Below are positions 7,800 to 13,940 of a stretch of 15,503 nt of DNA, piece after piece. The notes under the pieces are model-generated. The model did no database searches, was not told the DNA's origin, and saw only the letters and a program-made list of their open reading frames with translations. Origin of the DNA: a bacterium (GTDB taxonomy: Bacteria; Patescibacteria; Microgenomatia; Levybacterales; GWA1-39-11); the NCBI GenBank assembly GCA_021825285.1, contig JAKAHW010000008.1, positions 1-15,503 of the forward strand. Direction: 5' to 3'. Each line of letters begins with the position of its first letter. The stretch's first letter is position 1. The translations under genes and the position numbers were made by a program.

Positions 7800-9085
7800 G
7801 CCATCCTCCTTCTTGGCGCAATTTTTGGTGCGACCGCTTTTGTAGCAGTAGCAGTTGCCTCTCCCGCGCTGGAGATAACATTCATAACCTGTCCTCCTAT
7901 TTTTTTAATGACTTGCCGTCCACCGCTATACATGACTAACTGCATCATAATTGATGGGGTTTTAAGAAGAGTAAAAAAGAGCCCGATTCCGACAAGTATT
8001 GATAAAAGTGAGTTTGTTCCATGTTGTCCAGGAACTGTTAAGAATGCCGATGCAAGCTGAATTAAAACAACATGAACAAACACGCTATAAACTGCACTGA
8101 TATATGTTTTAACAGAAATTTCGGCGTAATCTGCAAATTTGGGAACGGACCAAAGAAGAAATATTAAAGGGGAAAGTACTGCTCCCAATGCTATAACAAT
8201 AAGTCGGGAGATATAAAATAATAGTAGAACTACTGCTAAAATTACAAACAGGATCATAAATATAAGAGTTATTAAGTTTGTTGATCCGGCAACAAGACTT
8301 GATGGGTCAAAGGCATTTAAAACCCATGCGCTATTTATCCCTCCGGTTGAATGAAGTACGGCTTGTACAAGCACGTTACATGATAAAACTACCCAATCAA
8401 CCAAAAATATAGAAATGTTTGCGCCCAAAAATGCTAACCCTACACGGGGAAGAAGGTGTTTAAATTCTATTTCGTCAAACCCGAAAGTTGAGGCACTCAT
8501 CACATGAAAGCCTAAAAGTGCCACCATTAAAGCAAAGAGGGAATTTGTGATCCCTAAAATTACTAACCAAAAGTTAAAGATAACGGAGTTTGTGACAATT
8601 GAAGGTGTTGTTGTAAGAAATGAGATTATTCCATCGGTCAAGGGTTTTGTAGCACTTTGAATGATGTTTTGTAAAAACCCTGCTATTGCATCAATCAGAA
8701 CTTGGGTTAACCCACCGCTAGGTGTTGTTGGAGTAATGGGAGTAAGACTTAATTGAGAAGAAGTTGAAGATATTGTCGGGGCATTGAAAGCATTTTGGAA
8801 AAGGGATGAGATAAACCCTGCTCCAATTACTAAGACTAGACCGATTAAAGAATTTCTAATAGTTTTTTTTGCTTCCTCAATAGAATCGGGTTTTCCGACT
8901 GAGGTTATATACATATATCCTCCACGGATTAAAAATAAGACTGAGGCAAGAGAAGTAATAATAAAAAGGGTGGATAGTGTTTGATTAGTGAAGTTTAAAA
9001 CATCACTGTTTTGTGCGGCATATGCTTTTATCGGCATAGCCACGAATATAAATCCTACAAAAAATAAAATTTTTAATAATTTCAT
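7796..9085 (-). CDS. Pilin-like domain fused to VirB6/TrbL-like polytopic membrane protein, 429 aa
   Basis: A signal peptide (about residues 1-23, ending in AYAAQ) is followed by a small VirB2-pilin-like domain (about 28-115). Its GGYMYITSVGKPDSIEEAKKT element, followed by NSLIGL, closely parallels the neighbouring pilin's GGVRYITSSGNPEALDGAKK. A Ser/Thr/Pro-rich linker (~120-155) leads into at least five hydrophobic segments between 165 and 400, typical of VirB6/TrbL channel components. The protein is predicted to form the inner-membrane base of the channel. It starts 13 bp after the pilin gene without a clear Shine-Dalgarno sequence and ends overlapping the PrgI gene by 4 bp. Confidence 0.85.
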   Translation of the reverse strand: MKLLKILFFVGFIFVAMPIKAYAAQNSDVLNFTNQTLSTLFIITSLASVLFLIRGGYMYITSVGKPDSIEEAKKTIRNSLIGLVLVIGAGFISSLFQNAFNAPTISSTSSQLSLTPITPTTPSGGLTQVLIDAIAGFLQNIIQSATKPLTDGIISFLTTTPSIVTNSVIFNFWLVILGITNSLFALMVALLGFHVMSASTFGFDEIEFKHLLPRVGLAFLGANISIFLVDWVVLSCNVLVQAVLHSTGGINSAWVLNAFDPSSLVAGSTNLITLIFMILFVILAVVLLLFYISRLIVIALGAVLSPLIFLLWSVPKFADYAEISVKTYISAVYSVFVHVVLIQLASAFLTVPGQHGTNSLLSILVGIGLFFTLLKTPSIMMQLVMYSGGRQVIKKIGGQVMNVISSAGEATATATKAVAPKIAPRRRMA

Positions 9086-9098
9086 TTTGTTTTAAAGT

Positions 9099-9428
9099 TT
9101 AATGTGTTCCAAAAGCTCCCGTTGCTGTTTGAGCAACAATATTACTTATTACAAATGCTCCAAGAGTTACAGCAAGACCAATTGCTGAGTACATAATTGT
9201 TTTTTTTGCTCCATCTAAAGCTTCGGGATTTCCACTTGATGTTATGTATCTGACCCCTCCCCATACAAAAAAGCCTGACGCTAGTAATCCTGCCATGGTA
9301 GTTAGGATCTGGATAATATTTTCAATAAAACTTTGGACTTTTGTAACGTCTGCAGCTTGAGCAAACACGGGAGTAGCAACTATTAATGAAGTTAAAATAA
9401 TCGATTGTAATGTTATTAGTTTTTTCAT
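9099..9428 (-). CDS. VirB2-like type IV secretion pilin, 109 aa
   Basis: A signal peptide (MKKLITL, then a hydrophobic core and VFAQAAD near residue 25) precedes two membrane helices, at about 38-62 and 78-100. They are separated by the conserved turn GGVRYITSSGNPEALDGAKK, which is diagnostic of the small TrbC/VirB2-type pilins (T4SS_pilin family) frequent in CPR genomes. The mature protein would be about 84 aa and polymerise into a pilus or line the channel. It has a good Shine-Dalgarno sequence (AAAGGGGGTG, about 6 bp from ATG). It is the first gene of the operon and is preceded by a leader with a terminator-like hairpin. Confidence 0.9.
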   Translation of the reverse strand: MKKLITLQSIILTSLIVATPVFAQAADVTKVQSFIENIIQILTTMAGLLASGFFVWGGVRYITSSGNPEALDGAKKTIMYSAIGLAVTLGAFVISNIVAQTATGAFGTH

Positions 9429-9461
9429 GCCTTCACCCCCTTTCTAAAAAGCGGTAAATAC

Positions 9462-9487
9462 AAAAAAACTGCTCCGGAGAGTAGTTT
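9462..9487 (-). terminator. Terminator-like hairpin in the 5' leader of the secretion operon (possible attenuator)
   Basis: On the minus strand, AAACTACTC-TCCG-GAGCAGTTT (9466-9487, 9 pairs including one G-U) runs into seven T (9462-9468). It lies about 34 bp before the pilin ATG and downstream of a probable promoter (9511-9519), so operon transcripts would have to pass it. Confidence 0.65.
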
Positions 9488-9510
9488 CCATAAAACCGAA
9501 CAATTAAATT

Positions 9511-9519
9511 ATTGTATCA
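9511..9519 (-). promoter_or_regulatory. Probable extended -10 promoter of the type IV secretion operon
   Basis: TGATACAAT on the minus strand is identical to the element before the gene starting at 1976. The predicted transcript start is near 9504, giving a leader of about 76 nt that includes the hairpin at 9462-9487. No consensus -35 is visible. Confidence 0.45.
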
Positions 9520-9567
9520 ATATATATCAGACCGTTACAGTGAAGTCAAGAAGTAAGATTTTTTTTT

Positions 9568-9600
9568 AAAAAAAGGCCCCTCGCAAAAGAAGGGCCTTTT
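9568..9600 (-). terminator. Intrinsic terminator immediately after the DGR template repeat
   Basis: AAAAGGCCC (minus-strand 5' arm 9592-9600) pairs with GGGCCTTTT (3' arm 9571-9579) around a 12-nt loop, giving nine base pairs. It is followed by a T run through 9568. It lies 17 bp beyond the end of TR (9618) and would set the 3' end of the TR transcript. Confidence 0.75.
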
Positions 9601-9617
9601 AAAATTTATAAAACTGT

Positions 9618-9733
9618 CGGGAAAGCACGACACCTAGATTGTCATTCGCATTGTCAGGATTCCAGTTGTTCACGTTCGCACCCTCAATGTCAAAGTTACC
9701 AACATTGACGAGGTTGCCATCCGACGTCTGCTT
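9618..9733 (-). repeat. DGR template repeat (TR)
   Basis: This 116-bp copy aligns without gaps to VR1 (11479-11594) and VR2 (13951-14066), 97 of 116 bases identical in each case. The plus strand here has 31 T (adenines in the sense orientation); 24 of them differ in at least one VR. Only one substitution in either comparison (position 9689, VR1) is at another base. Read in the target frame it would encode many Asn codons (AAC/AAT), the classic TR composition, but a TAA precedes it and no start is present, so it is non-coding. It is transcribed in the sense of the targets and avd, opposite to the RT. The 9618-9635 end is the initiation-of-mutagenic-homing side; beyond it TR (CCGACAG) and VRs (CCGGGTAG) diverge. 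Confidence 0.95.
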
Positions 9734-9735
9734 TT

Positions 9736-9996
9736 GTTACTTTTTTCCCTTCTAGCACCAAGAGGTTACATAACGTCTCCTCCCTGTATTTTATGTGGTA
9801 GTAATCTAAAAAAAAGATATCTACACTAGAAAAAAGTACGTAGTTTTATAAATTCTTTTTTCCTCCACGCTCGTAATTACACATGGTAATTATGACTCAG
9901 GGTTTTTGAAAAAAGATTGAAAGTTTTCACTTTCAGTAAGAGGATAACATATAAGGACAGATTAAACCTCTTTCTTTGTCGTTGTTATGCAAAGAA
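9736..9996 (-). other. Structured leader between avd and TR
   Basis: This 261-bp stretch contains no protein gene. On the minus strand it holds, in order, a GAAA-loop hairpin with a T run (9909-9935) and a second 8-bp hairpin (arms 9873-9880 and 9886-9893, 5-nt loop). After A/T-rich tracts comes a strong Shine-Dalgarno-like GGGAGGAG (9777-9784), placed 5 bp before an ATG that is directly followed by TAA (9766-9771). It probably forms the 5' part of the DGR RNA or its promoter region; I could not identify a convincing promoter for TR. Confidence 0.5.
9909..9935 (-). terminator. Hairpin with T run downstream of avd (weak terminator or DGR RNA structure)
   Basis: TGAAAGT-GAAA-ACTTTCA (9918-9935) is a perfect 7-bp stem with a GNRA tetraloop, followed by TCTTTTTT (9909-9916). 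It lies 61 bp after the avd stop. The stem is A/U-rich, so termination would be partial; it may instead be a structured element of an avd-TR transcript. Confidence 0.5.
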
Positions 9997-10356
9997 TTAC
10001 AATGTAGTTTTTATCCAGCCACCAAGCATTTTTCCGATTTCGGAAACATCATTTACAAACAAAATATACGTTTTGTTATCAATAATCTTTAAATCTTTGC
10101 CTAGTTTGAATAATACCCTTAAAAGGTCTACTTTAGTACTTGCAAGACGAAGTATAGGTAATTTTTCTTGCTTGGATAAATTGCTTGCAGAAATAATTGT
10201 TTCAATTAAATCAAGAAGGGTAAGTTCAATTCGTTGCCCAAGTGTATAACGGTCTTTTTTGGGGAATGAAGACAAATACTCATAAAAAGCTTTATAAAGC
10301 CCATAAGTTTTGGTAAAAATTGGTATATCCTGCCATGATGAATGAAAGTCTGGCAT
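9997..10356 (-). CDS. avd: DGR accessory variability determinant (Avd), four-helix-bundle protein, 119 aa
   Basis: Avd is a small basic protein that binds the DGR reverse transcriptase and template RNA and is required for mutagenic retrohoming. The motif IPIFTKTYGLYKAFYEYLSSFPK (residues ~11-33), followed by YTLGQRIELTLLDLIETI, is the recognisable bAvd/four-helix (S23-like) signature. Four helices can be drawn over residues 13-119 and the protein is rich in Lys. ATG 10356 is the only start ahead of the conserved core, and its first 15 bp overlap the divergent RT start. It is read toward TR, so avd and TR may share a transcript. Confidence 0.9.
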   Translation of the reverse strand: MPDFHSSWQDIPIFTKTYGLYKAFYEYLSSFPKKDRYTLGQRIELTLLDLIETIISASNLSKQEKLPILRLASTKVDLLRVLFKLGKDLKIIDNKTYILFVNDVSEIGKMLGGWIKTTL

Positions 10357-11394
10357 ACGATTTACAACAAGCTTACCACAAAAGCAAATATTGTAAATGG
10401 ATATAATGAATTTTTAAAGGGAAAAAGAAAGAAGAAGGATGTTATAAGATTTGGAAAAGAAAAACGTGAAAATCTTGAAAAACTTCGTCTTTCACTCATA
10501 AATAAAACATATAATCCAGGCAACTATAGCCAGTTTATAGTCAACGACCCAAAAACAAGAATAATTCATAAGGCAAATGTAGAAGACAGGATAATACACC
10601 ACATTGTAAGTAGTTTCTTAGAAGAAATATTTGACAATACTTTTATCGAACACTCTTATTCTTGCAGAAAAGATAAGGGCACACACAGGGGAGTATTAGG
10701 GCTTCAAAAAATGGCAATAAAAGAAAGCCACAATAATACAAAAACGTGCTGGATACTAAAATGCGATATTAGCAAGTTCTTCGCTTCAGTAAATCACAAA
10801 ATTCTTATAAAAATATTGTCAAGAAAGATTAAGGATAATGAATTCATGGATTTATTAGTAATGATAATTAATAGTTTTTATTCAGATAAAACAAAGGACT
10901 TATCAGATAAAAAGGGAATCCCTTTGGGAAATTTAACATCCCAATTTTTCTCAAATATATATCTTAATGAGTTAGATCAGTTTGTGAAACACAGCCTAAA
11001 AGTTAAATACTATCTAAGATATGCTGATGATTTCGCATTTATATCAACCGACAGAAATTACCTCCTTAGTCTAATCCCCTCCATACGGTTATTTCTAGAA
11101 AAAGAACTTGACCTTGAACTACACCCAAAAAAAGTAATTTTGGGTAAATTCTCAAATGGGATAGATTTTTTGGGTTACATAGTATTTCCTGACTATATAC
11201 TTCCAAGAACTACTACAAAAAGAAGAATGGTGAAAAAAATTAAGAAAAAGATAGAGGAACTTAAGAGCGGGAAAATAACAGAAGAATCTCTCAATCAGAC
11301 AATTCAATCATACCTTGGAGTCCTGTCCCACGCTTCAACTTATAAGTTTAAGAAGCGTTTGCAAAATCAGATCTGGTTTTGGTTAACTGAATAA
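10342..11394 (+). CDS. DGR reverse transcriptase, 350 aa
   Basis: It copies the TR RNA into error-prone (adenine-mutagenised) cDNA that replaces VR. The N-terminal KGKRKKKDVIRF region (26-37) is typical of DGR RTs. Catalytic motifs: CDISKFF with D142, PLGNLTSQFFSNIYL (194-208), YADD (227-230) and GIDFLGY (273-279). The GNLTSQ form of motif 4, in place of QGSPLSP, is the hallmark separating DGR RTs from group II intron RTs. No maturase X or endonuclease domain follows. Length is normal for the family. ATG 10342 is needed to include the conserved N-terminus, which places its start inside avd on the other strand; no Shine-Dalgarno sequence is evident. Confidence 0.96.
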   Translation: MKVWHTIYNKLTTKANIVNGYNEFLKGKRKKKDVIRFGKEKRENLEKLRLSLINKTYNPGNYSQFIVNDPKTRIIHKANVEDRIIHHIVSSFLEEIFDNTFIEHSYSCRKDKGTHRGVLGLQKMAIKESHNNTKTCWILKCDISKFFASVNHKILIKILSRKIKDNEFMDLLVMIINSFYSDKTKDLSDKKGIPLGNLTSQFFSNIYLNELDQFVKHSLKVKYYLRYADDFAFISTDRNYLLSLIPSIRLFLEKELDLELHPKKVILGKFSNGIDFLGYIVFPDYILPRTTTKRRMVKKIKKKIEELKSGKITEESLNQTIQSYLGVLSHASTYKFKKRLQNQIWFWLTE

Positions 11395-11421
11395 TCGGAT
11401 GATTTTGTAAATTTATGGCGG

Positions 11422-11432
11422 CCGCTTCGCGG
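11422..11432. repeat. Small inverted repeat downstream of VR1
   Basis: CCGC-TTC-GCGG lies 36 bp past the stop codon of target 1 (46 bp from the VR1 end). A matching hairpin lies 35 bp past the stop of target 2. A hairpin or cruciform just beyond the VR is a known target-recognition element in the Bordetella phage DGR; the stem here is short (4 bp). Confidence 0.5.
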
Positions 11433-11468
11433 AAATCAAGAACCAAAAATCAAAAATACAAGAACCAA

Positions 11469-13448
11469 TTAAACTACCCGGGAAAGCACGACACCCAGAG
11501 CGCCATACGCATAGTCAGGATCCCAGCTGTCCACGCTCGCACCCCCAAGAGCAAAGTCACCAACACCGACGAGGCCGCCATCCGACGTCTGCTTATTTGT
11601 CCATGCGTAGTGTCCTTCCATTAGTCTTCTGTCTCTATATACTAAGTTTGTAGTCAAATCATAAATTGCCTCAACGGGTGTCTGCCTTGTCATCTGATTA
11701 AGCTTAAGGCTAGCTAGTTTTTTTGCTGCTTCCACCCAATCATCGTCCATAAGTCTAACGATATCAGACCGTTGTTTATCAAACTCATCAATTGCATCTT
11801 GATATTCCTTCGGCATACTTCTCCTGTCAAAAACAGTATTTTTTAAATAATCTGCAATTACTGCTGTTTGCTCAAGGTAGTTTTTATTAGTTGAACCGGG
11901 AATTGGCTCTTTACCAACAAGAGCCCACTCCTTGTTAGGAATAGCTCCATTGTAGAAGCTTTCACCTTCACACCAGGAAATACCATCCCAATATACTTTT
12001 CCTTTCCCTTTAGAATTAAGTTGTGGCTGGATAGTATCTTTTATACCTTTCATTGTAAAGGGTTTATCACTCCAGTGTCCGGGAACTCTTAAGATCAAAA
12101 AATGTCCTAATGATTTTGCTTTCTCAAGTTCTGCTTGGCTATAAGGAATAGGGGGAATTTCAGTCGGTCTAAGCTCGAACCCAAAAACATCTTTTATCAT
12201 CTCAGGTCCCAGATAATCTTCGCCAAAAATTTTTTCCGCCTGTTCTTGTGCTGTTTTCGATGCACTTTCTGAACGATGAATAGTAGGCTGCATGTCTTCT
12301 CTTTCTATTCCTCTTCTTTGAGAGGCTTGTTGTACTTCCCGATATTCGACATGGCGGATCAGCTCTTCAAGTTTTGCTTTATCTTCCGGCGATTCGACTT
12401 TATTTATATAGTAGTACCGTAGTGCTTCCTGTACAGTTTCACTGATGTCACCATTGTAAAAGCGGAGAATGAAGTCGTGTACACGTTTGGGCTCGACCCT
12501 GTCATCAAAAGTGAATGGCTGTGGCTGATCGGGAGCGATCCGCCTTTCATTTTTCAATTCCTTTGCAGCCTTATGAAACTCTTCATATCTTCCGACAATT
12601 TCATTTATTCCGGGAATTTCTTCTAACTGTTCTTGAAGAAGCGCCTGGTCTCGGGAAACTAGATACGCATCTTGTGGAATTTGCTCAACATTTGGCGCAA
12701 GACCAAAAAGGGATTTTGTGGCGTATGAAAATGTTTCAGGTGGTAAATCGCTTGCGGATTTTACGTATACCCACCGCCTTAACTGTGCAGGGTCTAGGGT
12801 TTCTCTTCCTAAATAACCTTTTCCCGGAGGATTCATAAGAGCTACAACTTTTGTTTTTGCCTTGTCAATTGCAACCGCCTCTGATGCATCCTCAGATAAC
12901 ACAACGTTTTCTCCTCTTTCCAGGGAATCAAGCACTTCATGAAGTCTAATCAGTACATTTGGGGACGCGGCATTATATTCATCAAGCACAATTACTTTTA
13001 CCTTTCCTTCCTCTTGTCTTAGTCCTTGAGTAACTTTTCCATCAGCAAATATGTATTCCGGGTCATCCGGAGTTTTTTTATCAGGATTTGGGATATATTT
13101 TCCCATAAACTCATCGGCGTCAGATGAACCTTTTAAGTTTGCATAATGAACCTCATACCCAAGTTCTGCTGCCATTTTTCTTACGGTTGTTGTTTTTCCG
13201 ATGCTTGTCCCTCCCTCAATTAGAATCGGATCACCTTGCAAAAAGCTAACAGCTATTTGTTTTTGAAGGTCAAGTACGAATCTGTCATTGATAAAATCAG
13301 CATATTGTTCGCGTCTAGGGACAAAAGGAGAATTAGTGTTTTCTGCTTTTTGAAGTTCAACACCAAGATATGAAACTGAGGTTGGTGTCTCAACAATAGG
13401 GGCAGTAGGTTTTTGTGATACTTCGTGTTCTACACTCATAGAATCCAT
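11469..13448 (-). CDS. DGR target protein 1: MoxR-like AAA+ ATPase with variable C-type-lectin-like C-terminus, 659 aa
   Basis: The AAA+ domain has Walker A GGTSIGKTT (79-87), Walker B VIVLDEYN (152-159), the sensor-1 strand VVALMNPP (201-208) and DPAQLRRW (219-226), matching MoxR/dynein-like AAA_5 proteins. Residues ~250-430 form a helical, charged linker. From ~450 to 659 there is a DGR-target domain ending in residues 620-659 encoded by VR1. Relative to TR, 14 codons differ: positions 625, 628, 631, 633-635, 638, 640, 641, 643, 646 and 648-650. The invariant frame W642, L651-G-V-V-L-S-R remains. No signal peptide or membrane segment is seen, so it is likely cytosolic. It starts 3 bp after the 137-aa gene, suggesting one transcript; it has no Shine-Dalgarno sequence. 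It is convergent with the RT gene. Confidence 0.92.
   Translation of the reverse strand: MDSMSVEHEVSQKPTAPIVETPTSVSYLGVELQKAENTNSPFVPRREQYADFINDRFVLDLQKQIAVSFLQGDPILIEGGTSIGKTTTVRKMAAELGYEVHYANLKGSSDADEFMGKYIPNPDKKTPDDPEYIFADGKVTQGLRQEEGKVKVIVLDEYNAASPNVLIRLHEVLDSLERGENVVLSEDASEAVAIDKAKTKVVALMNPPGKGYLGRETLDPAQLRRWVYVKSASDLPPETFSYATKSLFGLAPNVEQIPQDAYLVSRDQALLQEQLEEIPGINEIVGRYEEFHKAAKELKNERRIAPDQPQPFTFDDRVEPKRVHDFILRFYNGDISETVQEALRYYYINKVESPEDKAKLEELIRHVEYREVQQASQRRGIEREDMQPTIHRSESASKTAQEQAEKIFGEDYLGPEMIKDVFGFELRPTEIPPIPYSQAELEKAKSLGHFLILRVPGHWSDKPFTMKGIKDTIQPQLNSKGKGKVYWDGISWCEGESFYNGAIPNKEWALVGKEPIPGSTNKNYLEQTAVIADYLKNTVFDRRSMPKEYQDAIDEFDKQRSDIVRLMDDDWVEAAKKLASLKLNQMTRQTPVEAIYDLTTNLVYRDRRLMEGHYAWTNKQTSDGGLVGVGDFALGGASVDSWDPDYAYGALGVVLSRVV
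11479..11594 (-). repeat. DGR variable repeat 1 (VR1), 3' end of target 1
   Basis: VR1 aligns to TR over 116 bp with 19 substitutions, 18 at sense-strand adenines of TR. The one exception corresponds to TR 9689 (C to T in the sense). The constant 3' end is shared with VR2 and continues 21 bp past the TR similarity, through the stop codon (11458-11495 identical to 13930-13967). Confidence 0.95.
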
Positions 13449-13451
13449 ATA

Positions 13452-13865
13452 TCAATTTTGGTAAGTTAATCCTACATGGCTTAAAATCTCAAGTTCTCCA
13501 TTTTGGATTTGTGAAAGCTTTTCTTTTGTGATAAGTAAGATTACCGATACGTCACTATATGAAGGTGTAGTAACTGTTGAACTCATTTTATTTTTGTCAA
13601 AAATCTCAACCTGTCCGGTGGGGTACTGTAATATAAAATCATATAGTTCCTTTGGCAAATTAGAGTTTATATGAAAATAAAGTTTTGATGGGCTGTCGAT
13701 ATATAAAAGAAGCTGGGAAACGTGTGAGGCTTTTTTAAAATGATTTTTGTCTAAAATTTCTTCAAATTCTTTTAATTCTTCCTCGTTTTTGGCAATTATG
13801 AGGGAAACTTCTTTCTGGAAAGCCGCATATTTAAGGAAATTTGTTAATTTGTTTTCATTGTTCAT
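13452..13865 (-). CDS. Hypothetical protein between the two DGR targets, 137 aa
   Basis: I do not recognise a family. The protein is soluble and mixed alpha/beta: a helical N-terminus (MNNENKLTNFLKY), IIAKNEEELKEFEEILDKN, a KASHVSQLLLYI segment, a Ser/Thr-rich turn (SSTVTTPSYSD) and a final VSVILLITKEKLSQI. ATG 13865 is chosen; a longer frame to 13940 would run through the GC-rich hairpin and into the VR2 3' flank. TATAAT lies 6 bp upstream of the ATG, so the gene probably starts a leaderless transcript that continues into target 1 (3 bp gap). Position suggests a partner or regulator of the variable ATPase; this is inference. Confidence 0.7.
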   Translation of the reverse strand: MNNENKLTNFLKYAAFQKEVSLIIAKNEEELKEFEEILDKNHFKKASHVSQLLLYIDSPSKLYFHINSNLPKELYDFILQYPTGQVEIFDKNKMSSTVTTPSYSDVSVILLITKEKLSQIQNGELEILSHVGLTYQN

Positions 13866-13871
13866 ATATTT

Positions 13872-13877
13872 ATTATA
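13872..13877 (-). promoter_or_regulatory. -10 element (TATAAT) of the 137-aa gene / target 1 transcript
   Basis: A perfect TATAAT on the minus strand, preceded by TTTG, ends 6 bp before ATG 13865. The spacing equals that of the XRE gene promoter. No good -35 is visible. Confidence 0.5.
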
Positions 13878-13892
13878 CAAAATTTGCCTCGG

Positions 13893-13905
13893 CCCGCTTC
13901 GCGGG
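13893..13905. repeat. Small inverted repeat downstream of VR2
   Basis: CCCGC-TTC-GCGGG lies 35 bp past the stop of target 2 (45 bp from the VR2 end). Its loop and spacing match the inverted repeat beyond VR1. It has no T run, so it does not look like a terminator. Confidence 0.5.
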
Positions 13906-13940
13906 TACAAGCACCAAGAAATCAAGAAAACAAGAACCAA

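Noticed and set aside
7773..8060. Plus-strand ORFs opposite the secretion operon and the AAA+ targets
   Set aside because: They are antisense shadows of long minus-strand genes with recognisable domains; no ribosome-binding site or family resemblance was seen.
9618..9733. A third, degenerate target gene or coding fragment at TR
   Set aside because: The target frame is open only between a TAA just before the repeat and a TAA just after it, with no start codon; it behaves as a non-coding template.
10342..11394. Group II intron or retron reverse transcriptase
   Set aside because: Motif 4 is PLGNLTSQ, no maturase/X or HNH domain follows YADD, and avd, TR and adenine-substituted VRs are present.
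11422..11432. Terminator between the RT and target 1
   Set aside because: The stem is only 4 bp and has no T run on either strand; the conserved distance to the VR is a better explanation.
13866..13940. Upstream extension of the 137-aa protein to 13940
   Set aside because: It would translate the GC-rich inverted repeat, the VR2 3' flank and the TATAAT; the peptide looks like random translated intergenic DNA.
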